The notes: generated by a model from the letters alone, not told the origin. DNA of 64,000 bases from Ensifer adhaerens (GCF_002940685.1 NZ_PNFP01000009.1:1-64000), one strand, 5' to 3'. Positions 7,806 through 17,767 are shown, numbered from the stretch's first letter. Made by a program: numbers and translations.

Positions 7806-10259
7806 TTAGAACAGGCCGTTGGAACCGGAGGTCACCGCCTGGTTTGCCTGCGGCGAGTTCTTCAGGATCTCTTCCGGCGGCACGTACTGATCGAGACCGC
7901 CGATGACCGAGAAGGTGTCGGCCGGCCCGGTGCCAGGCTTGAAGGCCTCGATGATCGTGTCCGGCTCGCCTTCCTGGGCGGCCATGCCGGTCTTGCGGTT
8001 GACGGCGACCATGCTCATGCCTTCGGGGACGACGAACTTGCTCGGGCGCGTGCCCTTCACTGCTTCAGTCATGAAGTCGTTGAAAATCGGCACCGCAAGG
8101 CTGCCGCCGGTCGCGCCGCGGCCGAGCGGGGCCGGGTTGTCGAAGCCGAGGTAGAGGCCAGCGACCATGTCCGGCGTGTAGCCGACGAACCAGGCATCCT
8201 TTTCGTCGTTGGTGGTGCCGGTCTTGCCGGCGACCGGGCGATCAAGCTTGATCTTGCCGGCAGCGGTGCCGCGCAGCACCACGCCCTCCATCATCGACGT
8301 GATCTGGAAGGAGGTCATCGGATCGAGAACCTGCTCGCGATTGTCGGTCAGAACCGGCTCTTCCTGGCTTTGCCAATCGCCGGCGTTGCAGTTGTCGCAG
8401 GTGCGGTCCTCGTGACGGAAGATCGTCTTGCCGTAACGGTCCTGAATGCGGTCGATCAGCGACGGCTTGATCTGCTTGCCGCCGTTGGCGAGCACCGAAT
8501 AGGCCGAGACCATGCGCAGCACCGTCGTCTCGCCCGAGCCCAGCGACATCGCCAGGAGCGGCGGCATCTTGTCGTAGATGCCGAAGCGCTCGGCATATTC
8601 CGCAACAAGGTTCATGCCCATGTCGTTGGCAAGGCGGACGGTCATCAGGTTGCGCGACTTTTCGATGCCGAGGCGCAGCGTCGACGGACCGGCTGAGCCG
8701 CCGCCGTAGTTTTCCGGGCGCCAGACCTGGCCGCCCGCGACGATTTCGATCGGCGCGTCGAGAATGACCGATGCCGGCGTATAACCGTTGTCGAGTGCGG
8801 CGGCGTAGACGAAGGGCTTGAAGGACGAGCCCGGCTGGCGCATCGCCTGCGTCGCGCGGTTGAATTCCGACTGGCCATAGGAGAAGCCGCCGACCATCGC
8901 CAGCACGCGGCCGGTCTGCGGGTCCATGGCGACGAGGCCGCCTTGAACCTTAGGCGGCTGGCGCAGGCGGTACTCGCCCTTTTCGGCGAGCGGCTCGACA
9001 TAGACGACGTCGCCGGCGCCGAAGACGCCTTCCGGGGACTTCGCCGACTTGCGGTCGCCGGTGGCGGAACGATAGGCCCACTGCATGTTCTTGGCGGAGA
9101 TGTGCCCGGTGACGCGCTCGGCGACGATCTTGCCCGAGGCTTCCTTCTCCGGCTGGATGCCGATCTCGGCGCCTTGCGCGTCGACGGAGAGAACGACGGC
9201 GAGCTTCCATTCGGGCACGTCGCTGAAGGAAACGACGGCACCCAGCGGCTCGCCCCAGTCGCCACCGATCTCGATCGACTTGACCGGACCGTGGAAGCCG
9301 CGGCGCTCGTCGTAGCTCAGGAGACCCGCCTGCAGCGCCTTGCGCGCGGCGATCTGCAGGCGCGGATCGAGCGATGTGCGGACCGACAGGCCGCCCTCAT
9401 AGAGCGCGTTGTCGCCGTATTTCTGGATGATCTGCCGGCGGACTTCCTCGGCGAAGAAGTCGGATGCGAAGAGATGCGCCCCGCCACGGCGCGGGTTGAC
9501 GCCGAGCGGCTGCTTCTTGGCCTCTTCGCCGTCAGCCTTGGTGACGTAGCCGTTCTCGACCATGCGGTCGATCACCCAGTTGCGGCGCTCGAGCGCCGCT
9601 TCGGTCTTGCGGAACGGATGGTAGTTGGCCGGGCCCTTCGGAAGGGCCGCGAGATAGGCGGTCTCGGCAATGGTAAGCTCGGTGACCGACTTGTCGAAAT
9701 AGGTGAGCGCCGCGCCGGCGATGCCGTAGGAGTTCAGGCCAAAGAAGATCTCGTTGAGGTAGAGTTCGAGAATGCGATCCTTGCTGTAGGCCTGCTCGAT
9801 GCGGAAGGAGAGGATCGCTTCCTTGACCTTGCGGTCGATCGTCTGGTCGGACGAGAGCAGGAAGTTCTTCGCCACCTGCTGCGTGATCGTCGATGCGCCG
9901 ACCGGGCGACGGCCGGAACCGAAATTCTGCAGGTTCACCGCGATGGCGCGCGCCAGGCCGGTGATGTCGACGCCCGGATGCTGGTAGAAGTTCTTGTCTT
10001 CCGCCGAGATGAAGGCCGCCTTGACGCGGTCGGGAATGGCCTGGATCGGCAGATAAAGGCGCCGCTCGCGAGCGTATTCCGCCATCAGCGCGCCGTTGCC
10101 GGCGTGGAAGCGCGTGGTCACCGGCGGCGAGTACTTCGCCAGCACCTCATAGTCCGGCAGGTCCTTGGTGACGACACCAAGATAGAGCGCCACGGCTCCG
10201 GCCACACCAAGCAGCAGAAACGCGCCAATCCCGAAGAAATATCCAATCAGCCTGATCAT
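7806..10259 (-). CDS. mrcA: Penicillin-binding protein 1A, bifunctional transglycosylase/transpeptidase
   Basis: The 817-aa class A PBP polymerises and crosslinks peptidoglycan. It has one N-terminal TM (about residues 5-27), then the GT51 transglycosylase domain with the catalytic Glu in SAEDKNFYQHPGVD, followed by GASTITQQVAKN. The transpeptidase domain has SxxK in GSSFKPF (around 478), SRN in KSRNLM and KTG in GKTGTTNDEKDAWF (around 677). The order amiC then mrcA on the same strand places a cell wall hydrolase upstream of a synthase. Confidence 0.95.
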   Translation of the reverse strand: MIRLIGYFFGIGAFLLLGVAGAVALYLGVVTKDLPDYEVLAKYSPPVTTRFHAGNGALMAEYARERRLYLPIQAIPDRVKAAFISAEDKNFYQHPGVDITGLARAIAVNLQNFGSGRRPVGASTITQQVAKNFLLSSDQTIDRKVKEAILSFRIEQAYSKDRILELYLNEIFFGLNSYGIAGAALTYFDKSVTELTIAETAYLAALPKGPANYHPFRKTEAALERRNWVIDRMVENGYVTKADGEEAKKQPLGVNPRRGGAHLFASDFFAEEVRRQIIQKYGDNALYEGGLSVRTSLDPRLQIAARKALQAGLLSYDERRGFHGPVKSIEIGGDWGEPLGAVVSFSDVPEWKLAVVLSVDAQGAEIGIQPEKEASGKIVAERVTGHISAKNMQWAYRSATGDRKSAKSPEGVFGAGDVVYVEPLAEKGEYRLRQPPKVQGGLVAMDPQTGRVLAMVGGFSYGQSEFNRATQAMRQPGSSFKPFVYAAALDNGYTPASVILDAPIEIVAGGQVWRPENYGGGSAGPSTLRLGIEKSRNLMTVRLANDMGMNLVAEYAERFGIYDKMPPLLAMSLGSGETTVLRMVSAYSVLANGGKQIKPSLIDRIQDRYGKTIFRHEDRTCDNCNAGDWQSQEEPVLTDNREQVLDPMTSFQITSMMEGVVLRGTAAGKIKLDRPVAGKTGTTNDEKDAWFVGYTPDMVAGLYLGFDNPAPLGRGATGGSLAVPIFNDFMTEAVKGTRPSKFVVPEGMSMVAVNRKTGMAAQEGEPDTIIEAFKPGTGPADTFSVIGGLDQYVPPEEILKNSPQANQAVTSGSNGLF

Positions 10260-10393
10260 CAGTCAGATACCGGTACCTTAATTATCGTCCAATTGCCGAA
10301 CCGCCCGACTGACAGTCCATACTCAGTCCTGCCGGCCTGCATGGCGACGGCCCGGCCAAACTCTTTCGCAAGAAATCGCCTGGCATCGCAGCG

Positions 10394-10435
10394 CCCCGCC
10401 AGCCCGGCTCCTCATATGGCGGGGAACTCCGGGCT
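10394..10435. other. Interlocked inverted repeats in the amiC-mrcA gap
   Basis: The 338-bp gap 10260-10597 between amiC and mrcA has no convincing ORF. It contains two inverted repeats in A-B-A'-B' order: CCCCGCCA (10394-10401) with TGGCGGGG (10417-10424), and AGCCCGG (10401-10407) with CCGGGCT (10429-10435). Only one hairpin can form at a time unless the RNA makes an H-type pseudoknot. It could be the amiC terminator or part of the mrcA leader. Confidence 0.45.
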
Positions 10436-10597
10436 TCAACTCGTTTCTCAACAAATCCGGGCGCAATTCCGGTTACGTCCCGGATTGTGCGTAAAATAGG
10501 GCTGTTTTTCGATAATCACGTGCGCATCCCGTTGAAAACCATAGCGCTGTTACCGGGGCGACACAAATCACTTCGTCGCCGCGCCTGCCTTCAAGCG

Positions 10598-11860
10598 TCA
10601 TCCGCCGCTGGCGACCGCCTGCTCTCGGTAGCGCTGAACCGCAACCGCAAGGCGCTCGGAAACCTTCTTGCGCCATTCCGGATCGAGCAGCAGCTTCTCG
10701 TCCTCCTTGTTCGACAGGAAGCCCAGTTCGAGCAGGATCGACGGCACGTCCGGTGCCTGCAGCACCCGGAAGCCGGCGAAACGGTGCGGATTGTTGATGA
10801 GATTGATCTGGCCCTCGAAGGACGAGACGACGGCACGCGCCATGTTGACGGAGAAGGCCTGGGTTTCGCGGCGCGTCAGATCGATCAAAATGTCGGCCAC
10901 TTCCGCCGGCTCGCTCTGCAGCGGCACGCCGGCGATTTCGTCGGACAGGTTTTCGCGGGCGGCGAGGCTTGCGGCCAGATGGTCGGATGCCTTGTCGGAT
11001 ATCGTGTAGACGGTCGCGCCGCGGATGTCCTTCTGGCGGAGCGCGTCCGCATGCAGCGAGATGAAGAGATGGGCGCCCTTGTTGCGGGCGATCTGCACGC
11101 GCTGGGGCAGCGAGAGGAAGACGTCCTTGTCGCGGGTGAGAAAAGCCTCGATCCCGGCACCCTTGTTCAGGGCCTCGACGAGGTCCTTCGCGAAGGCAAG
11201 CGTGACGTGCTTTTCCTCCGTCTTCGTTTCGCTGGCGAGCGCACCGGTATCGATGCCGCCATGGCCCGCATCGATTGCTATGATGAACGGGCCGCCATCC
11301 CTGGTGGGAGCGACGGCAACAGGCCTGTCGGTCTTGGCGGCGGCAACCGATCCGGTCCACTGCTGTTCGCCGAGAAGCGCATCGAAGCGCGCCTGGTCGA
11401 CGCGCTCGGCATCGAGCACCAGCCGGTAGCCCTTGCCCCCCTCTTCCGCGATCACTTCCGCATGGGTTACCGCGACGGGTCCTTTGGCAGAAAGGACGAT
11501 GCGGGAACTGCCCGCTCCCATGCCGCCGTAGCGGATGGCATCAAACAGGCCGCGCGGCTCAAGGCTGTCCGTCTTCAGGCCGAAGGCCGTCTCCGGCAGG
11601 TCGACCACGACCCGTACTGGGTCGGAGACGTAGTGAAGGGAAAAATCGGGCTTGCGGTCGAACTCGACAACGACGCGCGTCCGCGCATCGTCTCCCGCAA
11701 CGCGCGCGCCGAAGGCCAGCAATGGACCCTGATCGGCTGCCTGAGCAGCGGGAACGGCCATAAGCAGGCCGCCAGCCAGAAGCGACGCCCCGAGCAGGCG
11801 CCTGTTCAGGCGCAACAACGACAACAGCGAACCACGCATACAAACCGCCAAAGGCCTCAC
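10598..11860 (-). CDS. amiC: N-acetylmuramoyl-L-alanine amidase with AMIN domain (AmiC type)
   Basis: This periplasmic zinc amidase cleaves the MurNAc-L-Ala bond for daughter-cell separation. It has a signal sequence (LLGASLLAGGLLMAVPAAQA, about residues 22-41) and an AMIN targeting domain (about 45-150, TRVVVEFDRKPDFSLHYVSD). The Amidase_3 domain has zinc and catalytic motifs IDAGHGGIDTGA, FISLHAD and LELGFLSNKEDE. The start is GTG 11860, with GGAGAG 6 nt upstream; ATG 11839 is an alternative. Total 420 aa. Confidence 0.93.
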   Translation of the reverse strand: MRPLAVCMRGSLLSLLRLNRRLLGASLLAGGLLMAVPAAQAADQGPLLAFGARVAGDDARTRVVVEFDRKPDFSLHYVSDPVRVVVDLPETAFGLKTDSLEPRGLFDAIRYGGMGAGSSRIVLSAKGPVAVTHAEVIAEEGGKGYRLVLDAERVDQARFDALLGEQQWTGSVAAAKTDRPVAVAPTRDGGPFIIAIDAGHGGIDTGALASETKTEEKHVTLAFAKDLVEALNKGAGIEAFLTRDKDVFLSLPQRVQIARNKGAHLFISLHADALRQKDIRGATVYTISDKASDHLAASLAARENLSDEIAGVPLQSEPAEVADILIDLTRRETQAFSVNMARAVVSSFEGQINLINNPHRFAGFRVLQAPDVPSILLELGFLSNKEDEKLLLDPEWRKKVSERLAVAVQRYREQAVASGG

Positions 11861-12587
11861 CTTGGGCTCTCCGCCACTTTCTCAGAAAACCAACCAGCAG
11901 CCGACGCACAGCCACTGGACGCACAGGTTGATCAATGAACCCTCATGGTTAACCAATGCTTGACAATGATCATCTTCGCCTGCCCGCCGGCACAATCGAT
12001 TTACCGTTTATCGACCTACTGCACGTGGACAAGCGAATCGATCATTATTGTGGCGGCACGGGCTTTTCCCTTGCCAATGTGACATAGAAAACATAAAAGC
12101 GTCACAAGGAGAAAGTGTTGACGGGATAGAACAGTCGACCGGGCAGCCGGAGCTTCTCCAAAGCTTGGCGCTAGGGTGCGATCGAACCGGATTGACCGGT
12201 TAACAGTTCGCATTTCCGCGGTCGCAAGGTGTTCATCCGCCGTCGCTGCATTTCCTCCCCGTACACTGGATCGCAAATTTCCGGCGGTGGCCGGAGTTCT
12301 TGATGGTGATTTTTCACCGACGCCCGCAAGCGGGCGCATTCATCGGGTCTTCATGAGACCTTGGACATTGGCATTCTTGTTTGGTCATTGATGTTGACTC
12401 AGCAGTATCGGTCAGAAGTAGCGCGGCCCCGGGACAGACATGTTCCGGCTGTCGTCTGGCTGCTGCACCATCGCCTGCGCCAAACAGGAACTTTCATATC
12501 CGGCGCACCTTCCGACGTGTTTGGCAGTCTTCCCAAGGAAGCAGGTCTGTCTCCCGTTCCGCTGGCGCGCCGAGGAGCACAGCTTAG
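11861..12587. promoter_or_regulatory. Divergent amiC/rne intergenic region with long rne leader
   Basis: This 727-bp gene-free stretch separates amiC (minus) from rne (plus). Open frames here lack family features. A tight hairpin CGCCCG-CAAG-CGGGCG lies at 12321-12336 and an inverted repeat GTGAC/GTCAC spans 12079-12105. No promoter is convincing; TTGCCA at 12071 with TAAAAG 17 bp downstream is a weak candidate that would give a leader of nearly 500 nt. Long leaders used for feedback control are established for E. coli rne; for this locus it is inference. Confidence 0.45.
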
Positions 12588-15386
12588 ATGGCAGAGAAAA
12601 TGCTTATCGATGCGTCTCATTCCGAAGAGACGCGCGTCGTTGTCGTTCGCGGGAACCGCATAGAAGAGTTCGACTTCGAGTCGGAACACAAAAAGCAGAT
12701 CCGCGGCAATATCTATCTGGCGAAGGTCACCCGGGTGGAGCCCTCGCTCCAGGCCGCCTTCGTCGATTACGGCGGCAACCGCCACGGGTTCCTGGCTTTC
12801 GCCGAAATCCACCCCGACTACTACCAGATCCCGCTCGCCGACCGTCAGGCGCTCTTGAAGGCCGAGGCCGAAGAAGCGCGCCGCGATGACGACATCGAGC
12901 ATGTCGAGACCGCCCCCGCTCCGGCAAGCGAACTTTCCGTTCCCGTCGACCTTGAGGTCGTAGCGGAGACCACGGAGACAGAAGTCGAGACGCCCCTCGT
13001 AGAGGCCGTCGCCGTCGAAGAGGAAGCGCCGGCCGAAAAGCCGAAGGCGAAGCCGAAGCGCGTCCGCAAGACCAAGGCGAAGGCCGCGGAAGAAGCGGCA
13101 GCCGCCTCCCCCGAGGGCGACGAGAGCAATGGCGGCGAAATGGCTGCCATGGTCGACACCGACGCGATTTCCGAGGATGTCGACAGCCGCCGCCGCCATG
13201 ACGACGACGATGACGACGACGACAGCCACGACGGCGAAAAGGAAATCATCGAATCCGTCGGCGCCGAAGACGCGATGGAAGAGGTTCCGGATCGCCAGGT
13301 CCGCAAGCCGCGCAAGCAGTACCGCATCCAGGAAGTGATCAAGCGCCGCCAGATCCTGCTCGTTCAGGTCGCCAAGGAAGAGCGCGGCAACAAGGGCGCG
13401 GCACTCACTACATACCTGTCGCTCGCCGGTCGCTACTCGGTGCTGATGCCGAACACCGCGCGCGGCGGCGGCATCTCCCGCAAGATCACCAACCTGCAGG
13501 ACCGCAAGCGCCTGAAGGAAATCGCCCGCGGCCTCGAAGTACCGCAGGGCATGGGCGTGATCCTGCGCACCGCCGGTGCCAACCGCACCAAGGTCGAGAT
13601 CAAGCGCGACTTCGAATATCTGATGCGCCTGTGGGAAAACGTCCGCACGCTGACGCTGAACTCCACGGCCCCCTGCCTTGTCTATGAGGAAGGCAGCCTG
13701 ATCAAGCGCTCGATCCGCGATCTCTACAACAAGGACATCAGCGAGATCATCGTTTCCGGTGAGGAAGGCTACAAGGAAGCCAAGGGCTTCATGAAGATGC
13801 TGATGCCGAGCCACGCCAAGGTGGTTCAGCCTTACCGCGACGTGCATCCGATCTTCTCGCGCTCCGGCATCGAAGCGCAGCTCGACCGCATGCTGCAGCC
13901 GCAAGTAACGCTGAAGTCCGGTGGCTATATCATCATCAACCAGACCGAAGCCCTGGTTTCGATCGACGTCAACTCCGGCCGTTCGACGCGCGAGCACTCG
14001 ATCGAAGACACCGCACTCCAGACGAACCTGGAAGCGGCGGAAGAAGTGGCACGCCAGCTGCGCCTGCGCGACCTTGCCGGCCTCGTCGTCATCGACTTCA
14101 TCGACATGGAAGAGAAGCGCAACAACCGCTCCGTCGAGAAGAAGCTGAAGGACTGCCTGAAGAACGACCGCGCCCGCATCCAGGTCGGCCGCATCTCGCA
14201 TTTCGGCCTGCTCGAAATGTCGCGCCAGCGCATTCGGGCCTCGGTGCTCGAATCGACGATGCAGACCTGCCCGCATTGCAACGGCACGGGTCACGTTCGC
14301 TCGCAGTCCTCCGTCGCCCTGCATGTGCTGCGCGGCATCGAGGAATACCTGCTCAAGAACACGACGCACGACATCACCGTGCGCACGATCCCGGATATCG
14401 CGCTCTACCTGCTCAACCAGAAGCGCGGCACGATCATGGACTACGAAGCCCGTTTCGGCGTCTCGATCATCATCGAGGCTGACGCCCATGTCGGCGCGCA
14501 GCACTTCGCGATCGATCGCGGCGAGCCGGTCGAAAACCCGGTCAAGATCGAACAGTTGCTGCATTTCGAGCCGGAAGAGGAAGAAGACGACGTCGTGATC
14601 GAAGAGGATCTCGACGAGGAAGAAGCAGAAGAAATCGCCGGCGAGCAGCGCCAGGAACAGCCGAAGGCCGCCGCGCAGTCGGACGACCAGAGCGGCCGCA
14701 AGCGCAAGCGCCGTCGCCGCCGTCGCGGCAAGGGTGGCCAGCAGGCCGAGGGTGGCGCTCTCCAGGTCTCCGAATCGGCAGGTGATGCCGAAGACGGTTC
14801 CGATGAGGACGAAGGAGACGACGAGGGCGTAGACGCCGAAGCCACGACCGCCGATGGCGATCAGAAGCGCAAGCGCCGCCGCCGCGGCAAGCGCGGTGGC
14901 CGCCGCAATCGTCCGGAAGGCGAAGGTGAAGGCCAACTCGATGCCGATGGCGATGCGGAAGCCGGCGACGATGGCGCAGAAGAAGCCGAAGCCGTAGAGG
15001 CCCCGGCCGCTGCAGCCGAGGTCGAAGTGGCTGTCGCCGTCGCGGAAACGGCTGTGGTTGCCGAGGAAGCCGAAGTGGCGGACGTAAAGCCCGCCAAGCC
15101 GAAGCGCACCCGCAAGAAGGCCGTCAAGGCTGAAGAACCGGCGGTGAGTGTCGACGAAGTTGCCCAGGCAGCGATCGAAGACCAGCCCGCGGTTGCCGAC
15201 ACGGCCATCGAAGCAGTGGAAGAGGCAGCGACCGATCTTGCCGAAGCCAAGCCGGTGCGCGCGAACCGCGACCTCTCGAAGATCGCTTCCGAACCGGTGG
15301 TGACGTCGAGCGCGACGAAGCCCGAAGAGGAAGAGCCTGGCAAGCCGAAAAAGGGCGGCTGGTGGCAGCGCCGCGGCTTCTTCTAA
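12588..15386 (+). CDS. rne: Ribonuclease E
   Basis: The 932-aa endoribonuclease E/G starts MAEKMLIDASHSEETRVVVV and scaffolds the degradosome. The S1 domain is interrupted after about residue 92 by an insertion of about 150 residues rich in Asp/Glu plus Lys/Arg tracts (including an eight-Asp run near residue 207), and resumes at YRIQEVIKRRQILLVQV (about 244). The catalytic DNase I-like domain carries SIDVNSGRSTREHSIEDTA and LVVIDFIDMEE; the Zn-link is CPHCNGTGH. The C-terminal third is disordered, with RKRKRRRRRRGK and KRKRRRRGKRGGRR RNA-binding patches, ending WWQRRGFF. Confidence 0.96.
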   Translation: MAEKMLIDASHSEETRVVVVRGNRIEEFDFESEHKKQIRGNIYLAKVTRVEPSLQAAFVDYGGNRHGFLAFAEIHPDYYQIPLADRQALLKAEAEEARRDDDIEHVETAPAPASELSVPVDLEVVAETTETEVETPLVEAVAVEEEAPAEKPKAKPKRVRKTKAKAAEEAAAASPEGDESNGGEMAAMVDTDAISEDVDSRRRHDDDDDDDDSHDGEKEIIESVGAEDAMEEVPDRQVRKPRKQYRIQEVIKRRQILLVQVAKEERGNKGAALTTYLSLAGRYSVLMPNTARGGGISRKITNLQDRKRLKEIARGLEVPQGMGVILRTAGANRTKVEIKRDFEYLMRLWENVRTLTLNSTAPCLVYEEGSLIKRSIRDLYNKDISEIIVSGEEGYKEAKGFMKMLMPSHAKVVQPYRDVHPIFSRSGIEAQLDRMLQPQVTLKSGGYIIINQTEALVSIDVNSGRSTREHSIEDTALQTNLEAAEEVARQLRLRDLAGLVVIDFIDMEEKRNNRSVEKKLKDCLKNDRARIQVGRISHFGLLEMSRQRIRASVLESTMQTCPHCNGTGHVRSQSSVALHVLRGIEEYLLKNTTHDITVRTIPDIALYLLNQKRGTIMDYEARFGVSIIIEADAHVGAQHFAIDRGEPVENPVKIEQLLHFEPEEEEDDVVIEEDLDEEEAEEIAGEQRQEQPKAAAQSDDQSGRKRKRRRRRRGKGGQQAEGGALQVSESAGDAEDGSDEDEGDDEGVDAEATTADGDQKRKRRRRGKRGGRRNRPEGEGEGQLDADGDAEAGDDGAEEAEAVEAPAAAAEVEVAVAVAETAVVAEEAEVADVKPAKPKRTRKKAVKAEEPAVSVDEVAQAAIEDQPAVADTAIEAVEEAATDLAEAKPVRANRDLSKIASEPVVTSSATKPEEEEPGKPKKGGWWQRRGFF

Positions 15387-15422
15387 GAAGCCGCGCGGCA
15401 AGCGCCAAAGTCTGAAAACACG

Positions 15423-15449
15423 AAAGGCCCGGGGCGATCCGGGCCTTTT
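15423..15449. terminator. Rho-independent terminator after rne
   Basis: The stem AAAGGCCCGG / CCGGGCCTTT (15423-15432 and 15439-15448) with loop GGCGAT is followed by TTC on the plus strand. It sits between convergent rne and the aminotransferase gene and can serve both. Confidence 0.85.
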
Positions 15450-15502
15450 CCTTTGAGCGGATGACAAAAGGGACTTTTCCCCCTGCCCGTTTGTTCAGAC
15501 GG

Positions 15503-16660
15503 TCACGCGAGCCAGCGCGCGACCCTGTCCATGGCCTCGACCATGTCGGCCTCGGCGCCGGCATAGGAAAAGCGCATGGTGCGATGTCCCTCCAGCGGAT
15601 CGAAATCGAAGCCCGGGGTTGCCGCAACGTTGATCTCGGCGAGCATCCGTTTGGCAAAGGCCATGCTGTCATTGGTGAAGCGGCTGACGTCGGCATAGGC
15701 GTAGAAGGCGCCATCCATCGGCGAGGCGATGGAGAAGCCGATTTCCGGCAAGCGCTTCAGAAGCATGTCCCGATTGGCCGCATAGGCCGCCTTGTAGCGG
15801 TCGAGTTCCTCATGCGCGTCGAGTGCTGCTTCGGCGGCGATCTGCGACAGTTCCGGTGGCGAGATGTAAAGGCTCTGGGCGATGCGCTCGAAGCCACGGA
15901 CCTTGTCGGCCGGCAGCACCATCCAGCCGATCCGCCAGCCGGTCATGCAATAGTATTTCGAGAAGGAGTTGATGACGATCACCTCGTCGGTGACCTCCAG
16001 CGCGCTTGCCTCCTCGCCGGCAAAGGTCAGCCCGTGATAAATCTCGTCGGAGATGAAGGCGATCTTCTCTGCCCGGCAATAGTCGGCCAGGGCCTTCAGT
16101 CCCGCCCTGCACGTCACCGTGCCGGTCGGGTTGGCCGGGCTCGCCAGCAATACACCCTTCAGCGGCCGGCCTAATTTCGCAGCGGCGCGCGAAAGACTTT
16201 CCGGCGTCAGCGTGAAACCGGTCTCGGCGTTGGCCTCAACCTCGACGACCGTCAGGCCGAGCGCCGCCAGAATGTTGCGATAGGCCGGATAGCCCGGCCG
16301 CGCGATCGCGACGCAGTCGCCGGGATCGAAGAGGGCCAGGAAAGCAAGGTTGAAGCCGGCAGACGATCCGGTGGTGACCGCGACCCGCTGCGGATCAAGG
16401 GCGATGCCGTGCCGTTTCCCGTAGTGGCGGGCGATGGCGGTGCGCAACGAGAGCGTGCCGAGCGCGTCCGTGTAGCCGAGCCGGCCATGCTCAAGCGCCT
16501 TGCGCGCCGCTTCCAGCGCCGCCTTCGGCGCGGGATGCGCCGGCTGGCCGACGGCCATCGAAATGACGGGATGGCCGGCATCCCGGCGGCGGGTCGCCTC
16601 GGCCAGCACGTCCATCGCGTGGAAGGGCTCGACGGCACTGCGTTTAGACAAATCTACCAA
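15503..16660 (-). CDS. PLP-dependent class I/II aminotransferase
   Basis: This 385-aa fold type I aminotransferase belongs to the aspartate/aromatic AT-like group. It has MAVGQPAHPAPKAALEAAR at the N-terminus and the PLP-phosphate segment TTGSSAGFNLAF. The substrate-proximal ASPANPTGT follows, then DEIYHGL. The Schiff-base Lys lies in INSFSKYYCMTGWRIGWM, and the C-terminal Arg region is RTMRFSYA. The substrate cannot be told from sequence. It is flanked by rne (convergent) and a DsbA-like gene (divergent). Confidence 0.9.
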   Translation of the reverse strand: MVDLSKRSAVEPFHAMDVLAEATRRRDAGHPVISMAVGQPAHPAPKAALEAARKALEHGRLGYTDALGTLSLRTAIARHYGKRHGIALDPQRVAVTTGSSAGFNLAFLALFDPGDCVAIARPGYPAYRNILAALGLTVVEVEANAETGFTLTPESLSRAAAKLGRPLKGVLLASPANPTGTVTCRAGLKALADYCRAEKIAFISDEIYHGLTFAGEEASALEVTDEVIVINSFSKYYCMTGWRIGWMVLPADKVRGFERIAQSLYISPPELSQIAAEAALDAHEELDRYKAAYAANRDMLLKRLPEIGFSIASPMDGAFYAYADVSRFTNDSMAFAKRMLAEINVAATPGFDFDPLEGHRTMRFSYAGAEADMVEAMDRVARWLA

Positions 16661-16893
16661 CGGAAAATCCTCGATGTGCGGCGGTTACCCAGCCCTTTGC
16701 CCGATGAAAATGACCTTCACAAGTCCGCGAGTGCCGTATTTCCGCCGATTTTGCCGTTTCGTTTCCGCGGCACCCACCCTATGCTGCCGGCATATTGCGG
16801 ATACGAGGAATCCTGTTGTCATCAAGAACAGTCGGTTGACCCGGCGACACGAGATGGACGACACACGGGACACGCAAGGACAACGAGGTAGAA

Positions 16894-17661
16894 ATGAATT
16901 TCAGCACCAAGATGATTGCCGCCGGAACGCTCGCAGCGCTCGTGGCCGGGGTCAGCCTGCCGCAGAGCGCACTCGCGCTCGACGCGAAGCAGAAGGAAGA
17001 AATCGGCGCCTTCATCAAGGAATACCTGATCGCCAATCCCGAGATCATGCTCGAAGTGCAGGAGGCGCTGACGACGAAACAGCGCGCCAAGCAGCAGGAA
17101 GCGGCGGAAAGCGCGATCACCGAAAACAAGACGGCGATCTTCAACTCCGACTACGACATGGTGCTCGGCAACCCCAAGGGCGACGTCACCGTCGTCGAGT
17201 TCTACGACTACAATTGCGGCTACTGCAAACGCGCCCTTTCCGACATGGACGATATCCTCGCCAAGGACAAGAACGTCCGCTTCGTGCTGAAGGAACTGCC
17301 GATTCTCGGTCCGGATTCGCTGGCCGCCCACAAGGTGAGCGCCGCCTTCCGCCTGGTCGCGCCGGAGAAGTACGGCGACTTCCACCGCGCGCTGCTCGGC
17401 GGAGAAGACCGCGCCACGGAGGAGACAGCGCTTGCGGTCGCCGCCAAGCTCGGCGTTTCCGAGAAGGATCTGCGCGCCAAGATGGAAAAGGAACCGCATG
17501 ACGCAGCCGTGCGCGAGGCCTACAGCCTTGCCAACGAGCTCGGCATCACCGGCACCCCCTCTTACGTCATCGGCAACGAGGCCGTCTTCGGGGCTGTCGG
17601 CTCCGAAGAGATCGAGGGCAAGGTCGCCAATATGCGCGAATGCGGCAAGACCGCCTGCTGA
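16894..17661 (+). CDS. DsbA-family periplasmic thiol:disulfide oxidoreductase
   Basis: The 255-aa protein has a Sec signal peptide (AAGTLAALVAGVSLPQSALA), then an N-terminal helical extension (KQKEEIGAFIKEYLIANPEI) typical of the BdbD/ScsC-like subgroup. The thioredoxin fold has the active-site motif CGYC in YDYNCGYCKRALSDM (about residue 108) and the cis-Pro loop GITGTPSYVIGN. Both active-site cysteines are present, so it should be redox-active. It could oxidise envelope proteins or act as an isomerase. It starts at ATG 16894. Confidence 0.9.
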   Translation: MNFSTKMIAAGTLAALVAGVSLPQSALALDAKQKEEIGAFIKEYLIANPEIMLEVQEALTTKQRAKQQEAAESAITENKTAIFNSDYDMVLGNPKGDVTVVEFYDYNCGYCKRALSDMDDILAKDKNVRFVLKELPILGPDSLAAHKVSAAFRLVAPEKYGDFHRALLGGEDRATEETALAVAAKLGVSEKDLRAKMEKEPHDAAVREAYSLANELGITGTPSYVIGNEAVFGAVGSEEIEGKVANMRECGKTAC

Positions 17662-17767
17662 CAACGCTTCCCATGACTGTGGACAAATCCCGCGGGGGCC
17701 CAAAGGGCTTTTCCTCGCGGGACCATCAGTCTATAGGTAACCCTCCATGACCGGACCGGAACCCCTT

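Noticed and set aside
8943-10499. A 518-codon plus-strand frame over mrcA
   Set aside because: It is antisense to the PBP1A motifs and has low-complexity Arg/Val/Asp composition.
12399-15467. A 1022-codon open frame antisense to rne
   Set aside because: It is a GC-codon-bias shadow: the sequence is repetitive Leu/Ala/Arg/Phe with no domain, and rne on the plus strand is unmistakable.
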